A DNA stretch of 64,000 nt from Auanema rhodensis (GCA_964057225.1 OZ059896.1:18348501-18412500), one strand, 5' to 3'. Shown: positions 44,597-56,432, counted from the first letter of the stretch. Numbers and translations: made by a program. The notes: a model not told the origin generated them from the sequence alone.

Positions 44597-46460
44597 AGTG
44601 TTTGATCTCCAAGTATTCCATACAGAGGTCCAATACGTGTATATTGGCATGGTGCTCGGGGTGTGGGTGGTTTCCAAACTACTGAACCATCTCCAAATGT
44701 ACAGCTTCCCATTTGAGCTTTACAGCCTTCGGCGTTGACAATTAAGTCAGATACAATAGTATTGTCCTTTAAATTTGTAATAACTCCTCGCTCCATCACA
44801 AATTGAGTTAAGTTGGCGCATTGAGTAAAACTGAAGAAACGTTCCGGTTCATATACTGGCTTAGGAGCTTCATATGTAAGTGGATTAGCGCTCAACAGTT
44901 TTTCATTTTTCCATTTCTTGTCTCGAGCAGCTATACGGCATTCTTCTACAGATACATATCCATTACCAATGATGGTGTCGTTGCTTTCTCGGAACCAAAA
45001 TTGATCCGTTACACATAATCGATAGATGCGTGTATAACACTTCCACGCTTCCCATGTTACGACGGTTTGTTTAGGAATGAACAATTCAACGTTAACTTGA
45101 TGAGCTTGTTGAATTGCTTTCCGTTGGCATCCTGTTATCTCTGGTGGTGTCATCAGAATTCCTCCTTTATGAGCTAAACATAGTTGATATGAAGCATTCA
45201 CAGTGGGAAGCAGAAATGTGCAGATTATTGTTGTGAGCAGGAATGGTAATGCAATAGTATTTATATTGAATCGAGGTTTCCATCGTCTTTGATTGCCTTG
45301 ATTCTCTCTTGAATAATTGTCGCGATTATTCCTGGCAAAGTTGTCTCGATTTTCTCTTTGATAATTGTTGCGAGGTTCTCTCGAATGATGATTACTCTCC
45401 ATTGAGTAGTTGTTTCCATAATTTTGTCGAGGGCCAGAGTTCCTGCTGAATTTATTTTTGAAATTCTTCCAAGGGTTTCTTGAATTGTTGCCATTGTTCC
45501 GTTCGAAATCTCGTGGCTGCTGATGGTTCCTTTGGTTCCTATTTTCCTTCATGGTGATCTTCTGAACTGCAGAGATCAACTCTTGCATAGTTGAGTTTTC
45601 TTCATGCTGTTTTTTATAGTTAGCACGAATTGCTTCTTCAAAACGTGCTGTCCTTTTTGCTTCCTCATAAGTCTTCGGATCTTTTCCTTGAACAATTATG
45701 CCTAAATCAGCGTTCAATCCATTTAAGAAAGCTGATCTTAATATGAGCTCTCTTTCTCGATCAGTTGGGCTCATAATACTGGAAGCCATTTCTTCCAAGT
45801 ATGAGGCAAACTGAGTAACAGTTTTCTCTCCTTGCGTCGAGCGTAGCAACTTCGCGATCGTGAAATTCCTTTCCGTGGCAGGGCAAAGTAACTCTGCCAA
45901 TTGTGAAACAAGGTCTTTCCAAGGCCCTCGTTCACGAATTTCGGAAGGAATCGAGTTATATGCAGAGATCGCAGAATCATTCTGCTGAAGCAGCAGAGGA
46001 AGAAGAAAAATTCTTTCAATTACCGAAAGTCCCGCAGCATTCGCGAATCGGTTAAATATATCGATGTACGATCGAAAGCTTCGGCTACCATCGTATTTGG
46101 GGCAGTGTGGACTGCCTAGAACTTTTGTTAAGTTTTTGGTCAACTCTGGAGATGCCATTAAATTAGGCGTTTCCAGAGTTGAATCTCTGTTTGATTGCTC
46201 ATGTGGTCTCATGTTGAGTAGGAGCTTCAGAGGTAGTTTTTCGCGCTGGGGAGTTTTTTCTTTTTTCGGTGTTACAGCCAAGTGTGTTGGCGTTTTTTCG
46301 TCGTCCGATGGACTTAAATCGTTGTCAAACGAGTCGTCACTATCGGGAAAAGGAAATCGAGAAATACGATTTCTCTTGTCTCTTAATCTTTGAGAGGTAC
46401 GGAAAGGCGTATCCGTATAATTATTCTTGGAGGTTGCCGTTTTGGAAAAGGAGGAAAGTC
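44597..46460 (-). pseudogene. Retrotransposon gag joined to an envelope-like region
   Basis: One open frame, entering near 46460 with no ATG. The first part is gag-like: a capsid-type helical segment (CPKYDGSRSFRSYIDIFNRFAN, in parts; then SAFLNGLNADLGIIVQGKDP) and an Asn/Arg-rich nucleocapsid tail (RNNYQREN repeats) without CCHC knuckles. It passes directly into a hydrophobic signal-like stretch (ALPFLLTTIICTFLLPTVNA) and a Cys-containing ectodomain-like region (CVTDQFWFRESNDTI with NxT sites). It ends at the Polinton A insertion (GDQTL). A direct gag-to-envelope join without pol is abnormal and is discussed in the findings. Confidence 0.7.
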
Positions 46461-47278
46461 AGAACAATCTACAATGTAAAATAGTGGAATAAGTTAGTAA
46501 ACAAGATAAGAATATGAATAGTTAATAGTGAATAAATTAGTGAATAACATGAAAAAAATTGAAGAAAAAAAAGATATATAATAATATGGGTTGAAGATTA
46601 ATTAATTAATGAACTCATACAAAAACAAACTATAGAGAGGAAAAAAAAAAAGATGTGAATATAATTAATTGTTAAGATGATGATAGGATATGATTATGTG
46701 ACAATGTGATTCATAAATTAGAGAAGTGAGTATGGCGGACAAATCAAAATCTCAATTGTTACTGAATAACAATGAATTACCAAACAAGGCATCTTTCAAA
46801 TTCCAAAGTCTTTGTTTCAACTTGAATCAACAATCAAAAAATTATGAGAGAAAGGTTTAAATTCAAATATGACAAATGATACAGCGGATGTTATTTTCTT
46901 ACAGTGGCCATTCTGTTAGTACAAACTTGTAATCTTTATCAAAAATATCGCAAATTGACTTTATTAAGGTCCAATTTTGCTTATATCAAACAGCTTTTCC
47001 ATTTCCAAAAAATATATATTTTTCGCCACAATGAAAAATCAAAAATACAACTGCGCAGAAACAAAAAAATCGAAAAGTTGGCCAATTCAGTATCTCACCC
47101 TTGCGCAAAATATCAACCCTGTTTATTAAAAAAATGAGTGAGACCCTTCGTACTGAATTGGAAAGAGAGGTGGTAGCCCAGGGAAATAGCTCAAAAAAAA
47201 AATTCTCTTTAACTGAATGATAATTCATAATTTAATCGAGTTCGAAAATCGTAAAAAGATTCTAAGGTGGAACCTCCA
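46461..47278 (-). other. Retrotransposon 5' leader
   Basis: About 0.8 kb between the 5' LTR and gag. Immediately inside the LTR, on the minus strand, is TGGAGGTTCCACC, a candidate primer-binding site because it starts TGG. I cannot name the tRNA. Around 47,080-47,160 an inverted repeat (CCAATTCAGTA / TACTGAATTGG) could fold into an RNA hairpin. Confidence 0.5.
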
Positions 47279-47679
47279 TGTAATATCCTTGATTTGGATA
47301 TTAATATTCCATGTTATTGACCCTTAGATTGATGTGTTGTAAAAGAAACAATAAGATTTGAGGAAGAGAGAAAGATTTATTATAAATAAAAAACATTTAA
47401 ACAATAAACAAATAAAGATAAAGATAAGTCCGCCAACTGAAGATTCAGTTGAATGGCAAGCTTATATAGCGAATGTTATCAGCATTTTCCACGAAAGGTT
47501 ATAAGTTGTCAATGACAATTATAACTATCTCGGAAAATGCTGAGGTTGCAAAATATAACTGATAACATAATACACTAAGACAAGAAGCTAGAATTATAAA
47601 ATATAAAATATAAAACACAGAATAAAGAAATACATAAAAATTATAGAAAGAATAAAGTAAAGAATTATAAAGTATAACA
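47279..47679 (-). repeat. 5' LTR
   Basis: 401 bp, differing from the other LTR at three sites that I can see (one G/C, one A/G and one G/A change). The external flank TGGC repeats the sequence before the left LTR. Confidence 0.95.
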
Positions 47680-50600
47680 TGGCCACTGAAGATGGCGATG
47701 AGAAGCGAAGGCTGCAAAACCTTCGTCGCAATTACATCTTATTGCCAAATCAGCCACACCATATCAATTTATTAAATAGGTGTGGTATTTCTGTAGATTT
47801 ACCAAATTATAATTTAATTCATTTAAACATTATTGCCAGCTGTAATACAAACTATAAGTTTGTAGTATATGCTAGACCGCCTGGACAGCGTATGTACACT
47901 ATCCAGAAAATATTTAATGAAGCGGCTAGCAAATTGGTAACACTAGGTTACCGAAATAATCACTATGATTGTATTACAGCTGGTAGTCGTTCGAAAATTT
48001 TTGATGGTATTATATGTCAACACTGTAAGTTATCTTACAATACAGTGTTGCATAGATGTAAAGCCAAATGTAAAAAATGCCACACCTATAATTGTAATGC
48101 GATGGGGAATGTGGTTGAGAGTAGCGTGAGGTGTGATAGTTGTAGAGTTTTGTTTAAAACTCAACAATGCTTCGATAGGCATTTGCGAAAAGCCTGCCGA
48201 AAATTCAAGGTATTTTGTGAAAATTTAAAGTTGTACATAACAAGTTTAAATTCAGACATGTGTGGCGTGTGATCACTATCACATGGTCCGTGCTGATAGA
48301 CCGCACAATTGCAATGAAAAATTCTGCAAAAAGTGCGGTCAGACAAAGCCTGAAGAGCACTCTTGTTGTTGGGTTCCACCTAACGACAAGAAGAAGGCTC
48401 AGCTAAAAAAGAAGCAAGAAAAGTTCAAGGTTTGTATTTAACATCTTTACAAGTGTAATGCTTACTTGTTTAAGATTATATTTTATGACTTTGAAACAGT
48501 TGTGTTAAAAAACGGCACAAATGTTCATGAATATGCAGATGAACAATGGCCCAATATGGTTGTGTATAACAAATTTTGTGAAAGTTGTATAGATGCCAAT
48601 TCCTGTGAGAAATGCACAACCAAGGAGGGCCATTTTAGGTACCAACAAGGTGATAGTGAATGGTCTGTAACAGATCGTTTCCTTGATTGGTTACTCAACT
48701 TTTCTGAGAATGATAATGCAATTTTGATTGCGCACAACGGGTCGCGCTTTGACATACATTTCTTGGTGTCTAGGCTGATAAACCGTGGAATATATCCTGA
48801 CCCCATTTTAAATGGGACCAAGATTATTAGAATGGTTGTCAAGCCATTAAGAGGTCAAAACATTAACCATTTATGTTTTAAAGATAGTTATTTACTAGTG
48901 CCTTTACCCTTATCAGCGTTACCCAAGGCATTTGGTGTACCTGATATGAGTAAAGGACAATTCCCATACCTCTTTAACCACCCAATAAATTATGGCAAAG
49001 TGCTACCATCCTTGCCACCAAAGCATTACTATTGTACTGCTAGAATGAAAGCAGAAGACCTAGCTTCATTCAATGTTTGGTATAAGGAGCGTAATCAAAG
49101 TGTGTTTGATTTTGATGAGGAGCTTCTGGAATATTGTAGGACAGATGTCCGTATTTTAACCAACTGTATGAAAGTGTACATGAAGTTGGCCACCACCACC
49201 ACTGGCTGGAATCCTGTCATACAATGTATGACATTTGCCAGTTTCTCTTTATTCCAGGCAAGTTTTTTAAAATACAAGCATTTTCAAAACTAGTATATTA
49301 CAGTTGAAAATGAACCACATTAAAGAGAACCAAGTGGGTATTCTGCCTGAGACTGGTTATTATGCCGGCCAGAAGCAGAGTATAATTGCCATAAAATACA
49401 TAAAATGGCTAGAACACGGATTAGGCCGCCCATTAATGCATAAGCTTAATGGTGGTGAATTTGTTGTGAGAGTAGATGGCCAACGCTATCTACTTGATGC
49501 TTATGACAGTGTGGCTAATCACGGCTATGAGGTGAGTAATTTGTAATAAATGTAAAAAATTAAAAATTTTGTAGTTTAATGGCTGTATTTATCATGGTTG
49601 CCCCCAGTGCACCAACAAGACTGCTATTGCACCAGGCAGAAATGGTGAAACAATGGAAGAGGTAACCAATACTTTTTTAAATCATTTTAAACTGAAACAT
49701 TTAGGTTTATGAAAAAACCATGAAAAGGCTTGAGGCTATTCAAAGCCAGGGCATTAGTGTAACCACTGTGTGGGAACACGAAATTACTGCTCAAATGTCA
49801 TCAAATGAGCAAATGGCAAATTTTATGAAGGACACTGAGGTTGTAACTCGATTGGCACCTCGAGATGCCTTCACCGGCGGCCGAACTCAAACATATAAGC
49901 TTCTGGCCCAAGCTTCGGATAGATACTCACTAGAGTATGTGGATTTTTGTTCACTTTATCCATATGTAACGGCATTTGATGCCTATTACCCTGTGGGTAA
50001 TCCTAAAGTGATTACTGAGGACTTTGAGAGTTTTGAGGCATGCTGCCCTTACAAGGGCCTTGTGAAATGTGACGTGCTTGCACCCACAAATTTGTTGTAT
50101 CCTGTATTAGGAACACGCATAGGCGGTAAATTAATTTTTACAAACTGCCGCACATGTGCAAACAGAGGCAAAAATGTAACATGCCCGCACCAAGATGATG
50201 AAGACGCTCGAAAGCTGCATCTGACTGTAACGCATGTAGAGCTCGAATGTGCCATACAGCGTGGCTACAAAGTGCTTCATGTTTATGAGGTTTGGCACTG
50301 GGATGAATGGCAGCAAGGAGGCCTATTCAAGGATTTTGTACAAAAGTACATAAAAATTAAGCAAGAGGCATCGGGCTGGCCTAAGCCAAATATGACAGAG
50401 GCTGAAAAGGTATGTGTCATGAAAAGTATGGCATTAAATAGAATTTATAGCTAAAATATCTCCAAGAGCACGAGGAGAACACTGGTGTTGCTCTGGAGAG
50501 CAACAAAATTGAAAAGAATGCGGCCATGCGTAGCATTGCCAAACTACAGCTGAATAGGTATGTAAACTTTTAAAAATAAAAATTTACAAATTTGTTTATA

Positions 50601-51784
50601 GTGTATGGGGTAAAATGGGTCAAAGACCGGATAAAGCCCAAACCAAGATTATTGGTGTTGAGGATCCTGAAATTGGTAGGATCATAACTGATCCTGCAAG
50701 GGAACTCACGGGCTTCAAAATTGTGGACGATGTGGCGTACTGTACAACAGTGCCAGAAGACTCACACTTGGCACCAGCGTCATTTACAAATGTAGCCATA
50801 GCGGCTTATACAACCGCTCATGCAAGGCTACTATTGTATAAGGCAATGGAAAAAATTGGAATGAACTTGGTGTATACAGGTAATTTTATACTTTGTATAC
50901 AATTTAAACGTACATCATTTAGACACCGATTCTCTAATTTATTTAAAATGCCTCGATCAGCCTGATCCAATTGAGGATATGAAGGGTGAATGGTTAGGTA
51001 AACTAACCTCAGAAATACCCGATGGTTGGTCAATGACCAAATTTGTTTCACTAGCTGCAAAAGTTTATAGTTATGAGCTAGTAAATGCAGCTGGTCAGGT
51101 CAAGTATATCACCAAGGCAAAGGGAGTGTGTCAAGAATATGGCTATAGATACTAAAATGAATAGTATAAATGAAGATAAATATATAATATAATTTATATA
51201 AAATATTAAGATAACAATTATTCATCAAAAAATTAAATAAAATGAATAATTTGAATAAAATGACCCATTGATAAAACAATCCATAGTAATCGCGCTCCAT
51301 TTAGAGATTGTTGGTAAACAGTGAACTGTTGATAATCAACTACCGTAATCTGATTAAAACAATATTTAGTTGTTTTTGTCCTAAAATTATTGTGATAAGG
51401 AATTTTTTTATATTTTTTTCAGTTTGGAATTTTCTCTTGAATTTTTTGTATTTTTTTTTGTTTTTTTTAATAAATCTTTCTCTTTTTATTTTTCGTTCTT
51501 TGATTAGTGGTAAGTATAAAAATATATTATTGAGAAACTTTTTAAAATTACAGACGCTGGACCACACGGCAGCCACCGTGGTAAACTATCAAAGTATGGA
51601 ACGATTGGTTCGAGGACTCGTGATGGATGGAGAAAAATTGGTTTTAAAAACCAAAACAACGTTATTAAAGAGGCAGCTTGGTGCCATATCCACGATGGAC
51701 ATGACAAAGAGTACCAAGGTCGTAATGGATAAACTTTGTTATCTAGACGATTTTAGTACTTTACCCTATGGTTATTGTGAATAA
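47680..51784 (+). pseudogene. polB: Polinton B DNA polymerase, 3' part
   Basis: Continues exon 5 (47684-48209 after the duplicated TGGC), then exons 48256-48429, 48475-49257, 49304-49531, 49575-49661, 49705-50409, 50451-50557, 50602-50879, 50923-51128 and 51554-51784. Exon lengths equal those of A throughout. Exonuclease motif YDFET, DFCSLYP, NSVWGKMG and DTDS are all retained. The last intron has acquired a 377-bp insertion exactly at the donor, so exon 13 now reads into a stop. The gene is dead mainly through insertions, not point decay. Confidence 0.93.
51129..51505. mobile_element. 377-bp insertion in polymerase B, flanked by AGTG
   Basis: AGTG at 51125-51128 is repeated at 51506-51509. 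The intervening AT-rich DNA is absent from the same intron in Polinton A. It starts TGTCAAGAATATGG and ends TTCTTTGATT. A 4-bp duplication and TG start suggest a solo LTR or other short element, but the end does not read CA, so the class is open. Confidence 0.6.
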
Positions 51785-51922
51785 TTTTTAATATATTTGA
51801 ATTTATAAATTTTATTATTGCGTGTATATTTGTATATGGTTGTATTTATAGATTTTTATGTATAGTTGTATTAATAAATTTTATTCTTCTCATCAAATGT
51901 TTTAAAGAGTTTATTACATACA

Positions 51923-53257
51923 TTACAAACTGGTATCAATATATGGAGCACGATTGTTGTCAATTGAAAGAATAGAGTCATATTCTGCATAAACAATAGC
52001 ATATAAACCCTCATGCGGCGTTTGTTGACCAAATTCCAATTTCAGGGCCACATTACCTTGTCGTATAACATCAAATAACTCGGACGAGTGTACAGTCGGT
52101 GAAATGTCAAATACAAAAAATGTGAAGCCAGTTTTATACATTGCTGGTGTAATACCATTGGATGAATCTGTACGACCAAGACCCAAACCCTCCAACATGT
52201 CAATATATGCTGTGGCATAGGAAGAACGCCATTCTAAATTATAAGGGCGGGTAGGTATTACCCGATTGTTGAGCGTCAAGTATATATTTTTCAATTCAAA
52301 CGGTTTAAAGTTGAATGGCGAATGTTTAAAAGTACCATTATAGGCGTGTGCGCCGACAAGACCTACTACAACACGTTTCGGGGTATGCGACGTGAATAAT
52401 ATGTTATTGGGTGAATCCAAACGGCCTCCTTCTATGAAATAAGATCGCATTTTCACTGACGTCATGGGGTAGTGTATTCGTTCCTTTACAAGTTTATCTT
52501 CTATAGCCATAGCTAATCCAGCGTTTAGATCAAACTCTTGAATAAGCAAGTGCACATCGTTGATATCTATTTTCAGGTTTGGAAACTCCTCCTTCATTGC
52601 AGCATCCTTGCTTTCATTATTCCATCCAAGTGTGTCAATTAAGAAATTATCACGGTTTGGATATGCAGTTAGCTCCATTTTTGAATAGTTTACAAACAGT
52701 CGTTCCTGATTGAATAAGTCGATACTGATGGGAGCAGCCATCTCACACAATATGCCATTTTTAACAAGCCCTTGTCGCGCTCTAAATCCAGGACTGGCTG
52801 CATTATCTATATATCTATCCGCATAATAGCCTGATATGGCAAGTTTGCTCTCTTTAACATCGTTGCTATACATTAGAATATTCTCAATATATGTTTTGTA
52901 GGCATGATTCACGGTAGAGTCATACACGCTAACATCACCAATTTTTAAATGATACGAGTGTATCAAACTGGCTGCAAATTGTTGGCATGGTGCAAAAACA
53001 AGGTTGTCTGGTACTGGATCGCCGTTTGTGGTTACAATTTTGAATTTTACATTCAACCAACACCTTCTCAGATTAAGAAATGATTTGGAATTTTGGGCTA
53101 TAACAAATTCCCATGGTCCTTGAGGAAGAAAAGTATTTTTTAAAGGAACTTGTACAGTACGAGTGGATTCAACACCTAATGCCGACGCCGGTATGTCACT
53201 ATAATTAATATTAGGTAAAAGTGCTTGTGCTGATTTTGAATCTATCAATTTAGCCAT
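51923..53257 (-). CDS. Major capsid protein, Polinton B copy
   Basis: 444 aa, same length as the capsid gene of A with scattered substitutions (for example the stretch NYSDIPAS versus NYGEIPAS). No stop or shift seen, so it could still be expressed even though the element as a whole is broken. Adjoins the core gene with TAAATGG as in A. Confidence 0.85.
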   Translation of the reverse strand: MAKLIDSKSAQALLPNINYSDIPASALGVESTRTVQVPLKNTFLPQGPWEFVIAQNSKSFLNLRRCWLNVKFKIVTTNGDPVPDNLVFAPCQQFAASLIHSYHLKIGDVSVYDSTVNHAYKTYIENILMYSNDVKESKLAISGYYADRYIDNAASPGFRARQGLVKNGILCEMAAPISIDLFNQERLFVNYSKMELTAYPNRDNFLIDTLGWNNESKDAAMKEEFPNLKIDINDVHLLIQEFDLNAGLAMAIEDKLVKERIHYPMTSVKMRSYFIEGGRLDSPNNILFTSHTPKRVVVGLVGAHAYNGTFKHSPFNFKPFELKNIYLTLNNRVIPTRPYNLEWRSSYATAYIDMLEGLGLGRTDSSNGITPAMYKTGFTFFVFDISPTVHSSELFDVIRQGNVALKLEFGQQTPHEGLYAIVYAEYDSILSIDNNRAPYIDTSL

Positions 53258-53710
53258 TTAAATACGATACGACCGCTCACGAGTTATGCACAGACGCTTA
53301 TGAGGTTTTGTGGTTTTGCGTCGTCGCCGCTTGCCCAAGCCGGTAAGATCTCGTATAGCCTGCCGGCCGGCTGTTTTAAGAGTTTGCTTGATATTATCGC
53401 CCTTGAGCACCCCATCAACAATTTCATTGCTAGTTTTTAGCAACTGGCCACCAAGCGGTGAATTTACAACTGGACTATTGCTTACAGCACTGGATAATGC
53501 ATTCCTTCCAGCATTGATGAGATTTTGGGCTATAGGTGATTGAATAATGCGTGGTAAAAACGATGCCAAAGTTGCCAGTATACCACCCAGGCCATGACCC
53601 CTCTGCATTCCACGTTGAAACATCATTCCACTAAATGGCGCCCCACCCATTTGTTGATTCAAAAGTGTTGTCCATTGAATTGAGTTCAAGTCTAGAAGGA
53701 GGTGTGGCAT
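53258..53710 (-). CDS. Small basic core protein, Polinton B copy
   Basis: 150 aa beginning MPHLLLDLNSIQW, basic tail GKRRRRKTTKPHKR conserved. Stop codon adjoins the capsid ATG. Diverges from the protease gene with a 50-bp gap. Confidence 0.75.
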   Translation of the reverse strand: MPHLLLDLNSIQWTTLLNQQMGGAPFSGMMFQRGMQRGHGLGGILATLASFLPRIIQSPIAQNLINAGRNALSSAVSNSPVVNSPLGGQLLKTSNEIVDGVLKGDNIKQTLKTAGRQAIRDLTGLGKRRRRKTTKPHKRLCITRERSYRI

Positions 53711-53760
53711 ATTGAACCGCACGTGCGCAATACAAAAGTTACACTAGATCATTTTACTAA

Positions 53761-54216
53761 ATGTATTCGTCTGAAATAGCGTCACTATTGCGATCTGTCC
53801 GCATCACTCGAAAACTATTCCTCGGTGTATTTAGTGCCGATACTCTACCCAAAACACGTCGAAAGAACTTTGCACTTGTTGTAAATACTGACACACACGA
53901 TGAACCGGGCACACATTGGCAAGTCATCTTTGTACGTAATGATCAAGCCTACTTTTTCTGTAGCTTGGGTTATAAAATGAACAAGTACATTCGTCATTAT
54001 CTGGCCAAATATAAAAATGTAAAAGTTAATACTTGCAAACCACAACGCATAATTGAATACACTTGTGGTGGTTATGCAATATTTGTAATACTAATGTTGT
54101 CAGCTGGTAATACATTTGAAAGCATTTGTTCATTTTTTAAACTATTACAAAACGATGATGTCTTTATTAAATCGTTTATGCATAAAGTATTCGACTATAA
54201 ATTATCTAGCATATGA
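53761..54216 (+). CDS. Adenain-like protease, Polinton B copy
   Basis: 151 aa beginning MYSSEIASLLRSV. This copy fixes the start, because no in-frame coding extends upstream. His in PGTHWQVIFV and Cys in YTCGGYAIF are retained, so catalytic residues look intact. Confidence 0.88.
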   Translation: MYSSEIASLLRSVRITRKLFLGVFSADTLPKTRRKNFALVVNTDTHDEPGTHWQVIFVRNDQAYFFCSLGYKMNKYIRHYLAKYKNVKVNTCKPQRIIEYTCGGYAIFVILMLSAGNTFESICSFFKLLQNDDVFIKSFMHKVFDYKLSSI

Positions 54217-54262
54217 TCAACTTTGCCATTAAAACGTCACCTGCTACATTAGGTGGTCAGTT

Positions 54263-54433
54263 ATGAATATTCCCTGTCACTGTGAATTATGTATAAGATA
54301 CACGTTGGAACAATCTGTACCAACACCCCTGTACAAAAAGATTTTGAAACGTATTTCAGTGCCATTCATTAAAGGAATATCTCTGGGACTAGGCTTTTGT
54401 ACAACACTAGTCATTATTCCACTCATTATATAA
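54263..54433 (+). CDS. Small membrane protein, Polinton B copy
   Basis: 56 aa beginning MNIPCHCELCIRYTLEQS. Same length as the A copy, with about ten substitutions and no stop. The cysteine cluster and hydrophobic C-terminal helix are kept. Confidence 0.72.
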   Translation: MNIPCHCELCIRYTLEQSVPTPLYKKILKRISVPFIKGISLGLGFCTTLVIIPLII

Positions 54434-54474
54434 AAGTGAGTTGACTGTGTGTGGTTGTTTTTTATTTTCCTCTA

Positions 54475-54804
54475 ATGGAACTTTTATGTAACAAGTATTG
54501 TGTTACGTGCAAGGAAATATTTTCATCAGTCAAGCATTTTAGTGATCACATATTGAAAAGACATGACGGGATTCAACCCGTATGTAACAGTTATATCAGC
54601 AATGCTGACTTTATTCAAAAATATGGACATTTGGATGGTGTTCGTAGACGTTTGTGCCCTTATTGTAGTGAAACTTTTGGAACAAGATTCAATTGTCAGC
54701 GTCATATTCGGCGTCTTCATAATAGTAATGGAACGAATGGTAAAGATGGTGATGGAAATGATACCAGCGCGCTGAACTACCTTTTAAACCTTCGAAAATC
54801 GTAA
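54475..54804 (+). CDS. C2H2 zinc-finger protein, Polinton B copy (shortened)
   Basis: 109 aa. Both fingers are intact (CVTCKEIFSSVKHFSDHILKRH and CPYCSETFGTRFNCQRHIRRLH). Compared with A, DNA encoding most of the Ser/Lys-rich tail is deleted and the frame shifts, giving a different short C-terminus (LNYLLNLRKS). Confidence 0.82.
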   Translation: MELLCNKYCVTCKEIFSSVKHFSDHILKRHDGIQPVCNSYISNADFIQKYGHLDGVRRRLCPYCSETFGTRFNCQRHIRRLHNSNGTNGKDGDGNDTSALNYLLNLRKS

Positions 54805-54835
54805 TGTGGTCTTGTATAACTGTTGAATAAAACAT

Positions 54836-55693
54836 TTATTTCACATTTTTAACATGTAATGTAACAACTGTAGAACCATAATCAAATTGCATAGGGCGAC
54901 CAAATTCATCTAAAATTTCAATACGTATAGTATCGAGTGTTTGCTTAGTGATTGGTACATAACGAATAGGATTAAACGTTTTGGCAATCATTTTACCAAA
55001 TTCAGTGGGAGGTGGTACAGGTAAACATGCAAGTAAATTAGCTTTCACATTACCGAGAATGGAATATTCTACGATATCACAATATATATACATTGTATTA
55101 ATGTTATTTGAAAAATCAATGGGGCGCCTGGCTATTAACGTGTCGTTGATAATTTTATTCTCAAAGCCAAGAAAATATGCGAGAGCATCACCGAGTGTTG
55201 CATTCAATAATAGCCGCTTACTTGTTACAAACTCTATGCGTTGTAGTGTTTTGTTAAACCGAAACGTGGCGTCTGCCAGCATTTCCTTGACAAGTTTAGC
55301 CTCAGCTTGTCGATTATTATACCACTTTTTCACATCTTCATCTTTATCTATTAAACCCTTTATACGTGCTTCTTCCTCAGCTCCAAGAGGTTTAGTGCTG
55401 CTAGCAATAAATTGTTCTTTTCCAGCATTGATTCCGCGTATTATTTCATCACCATTTGCATAGTTACCTTTGGGCAAGTGCAGAATAAACTTTCTGTTGG
55501 AAAAACGTAGTGTATAAGAAAGATTTTCTTGTACATTTAATATCGAACACGGAAAAATTATGTCTGTCAGCCCAATGCAATATCTGTTATTGCGTAGCCT
55601 TAATGTTTCAGGTAACCTGGTAAGAAACACTGATGAGGTATTACTTTTTTCAGAGTCAACTGATGACGGCAAAGTAATGTAAAAGTCATCCAT
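54836..55693 (-). CDS. Penton-like minor capsid protein, Polinton B copy
   Basis: 285 aa, same length as A and open throughout. The ATG of MDDFYITLPSS is chosen, although another ATG lies directly before it. Confidence 0.82.
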   Translation of the reverse strand: MDDFYITLPSSVDSEKSNTSSVFLTRLPETLRLRNNRYCIGLTDIIFPCSILNVQENLSYTLRFSNRKFILHLPKGNYANGDEIIRGINAGKEQFIASSTKPLGAEEEARIKGLIDKDEDVKKWYNNRQAEAKLVKEMLADATFRFNKTLQRIEFVTSKRLLLNATLGDALAYFLGFENKIINDTLIARRPIDFSNNINTMYIYCDIVEYSILGNVKANLLACLPVPPPTEFGKMIAKTFNPIRYVPITKQTLDTIRIEILDEFGRPMQFDYGSTVVTLHVKNVK

Positions 55694-55772
55694 CACAGAC
55701 CACCACCTGATGCGTGCACACTAGTATAAATGAAATCATTTGCATTATAGGTACATTTACGAGTGGTTGATT

Positions 55773-56420
55773 ATGGTTTTCAGCTTCAAACTACCCAGTC
55801 AGACAACTGTAATAGGGGCAACGCAATGTGGTAAAACTACCCTTATAAAACGTATATGTGAAAATACTGAAAAGTTTTTCAACGTCCCCATTGATAGAAT
55901 ATTCTGGTTCAGTCAATGTGGAGCATCGTCAGGTGTTCCATTAAATGATGAACGTTTAATAGTTATTCAAGGACCACCTGATCCGGATATAATAAAAGAG
56001 CAAAAGGGAATAAACACCATACTAGTGCTGGATGATTTGATGAATTTTTTCTCATCGAATAAAGCGGCTAAAGAATTACTCAACAACATTTTTACAGTGT
56101 GGGCACATCACTGGAATTTGGCAGTGTTTAATCTTGTGCAAGCTGCATTTCAGCTAGACAGGACCAGTCGAATTAATAGTACATATATAATACTGATGAA
56201 AAGTCATTCGGATATATTACAAATACGTAATTGTCTGCAACAATTATTCGGCCCCCGCTTTAAAAATGCTCTAGAAGCATATGATGATGCAATGTCTACA
56301 CCCTATAGTCATTTACTGATTGACAACCATCCTTTAACAAATGAGAAACAGCGTATACTATCAGATATAACAGCGGAGCACCCTATTGTTTATGTAGCCA
56401 GAAATATATTCAGTGTTTAA
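55773..56420 (+). CDS. Packaging ATPase, Polinton B copy
   Basis: 215 aa. Walker A GATQCGKTT and Walker B ILVLDDLM unchanged. Just upstream, TTGCATTATAG|G could be a trans-splice acceptor. Confidence 0.9.
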   Translation: MVFSFKLPSQTTVIGATQCGKTTLIKRICENTEKFFNVPIDRIFWFSQCGASSGVPLNDERLIVIQGPPDPDIIKEQKGINTILVLDDLMNFFSSNKAAKELLNNIFTVWAHHWNLAVFNLVQAAFQLDRTSRINSTYIILMKSHSDILQIRNCLQQLFGPRFKNALEAYDDAMSTPYSHLLIDNHPLTNEKQRILSDITAEHPIVYVARNIFSV

Positions 56421-56432
56421 TGTGCATGTTCA

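Larger units (their letters stand above)
27436..47679 (-). mobile_element. LTR retrotransposon (Ty3/gypsy-like), defective, host to Polinton A
   Basis: Two 401-bp LTRs (27436-27836, 47279-47679) start TG and end CA, flanked by the 4-bp duplication TGGC (27432-27435, 47680-47683). Deleting the element plus one TGGC restores the interrupted polymerase exon to 1,035 bp, the exact length of the intact exon in Polinton A. Transcription is leftward: leader, gag, an envelope-like region, then integrase before the 3' LTR. No protease, reverse transcriptase or RNase H is present. By eye the LTRs differ at three positions, so insertion was recent. Polinton A occupies 29005-44596. Confidence 0.93.

Noticed and set aside
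47121-47170. Possible tRNA or structured RNA in the retroelement leader
   Set aside because: There is an 11-bp inverted repeat but no cloverleaf, so it is noted only as a hairpin in the leader.
54981-55463. 160-codon frame opposite the penton gene
   Set aside because: Antisense shadow. The equivalent in A is interrupted into shorter pieces, and the penton frame is the conserved one.
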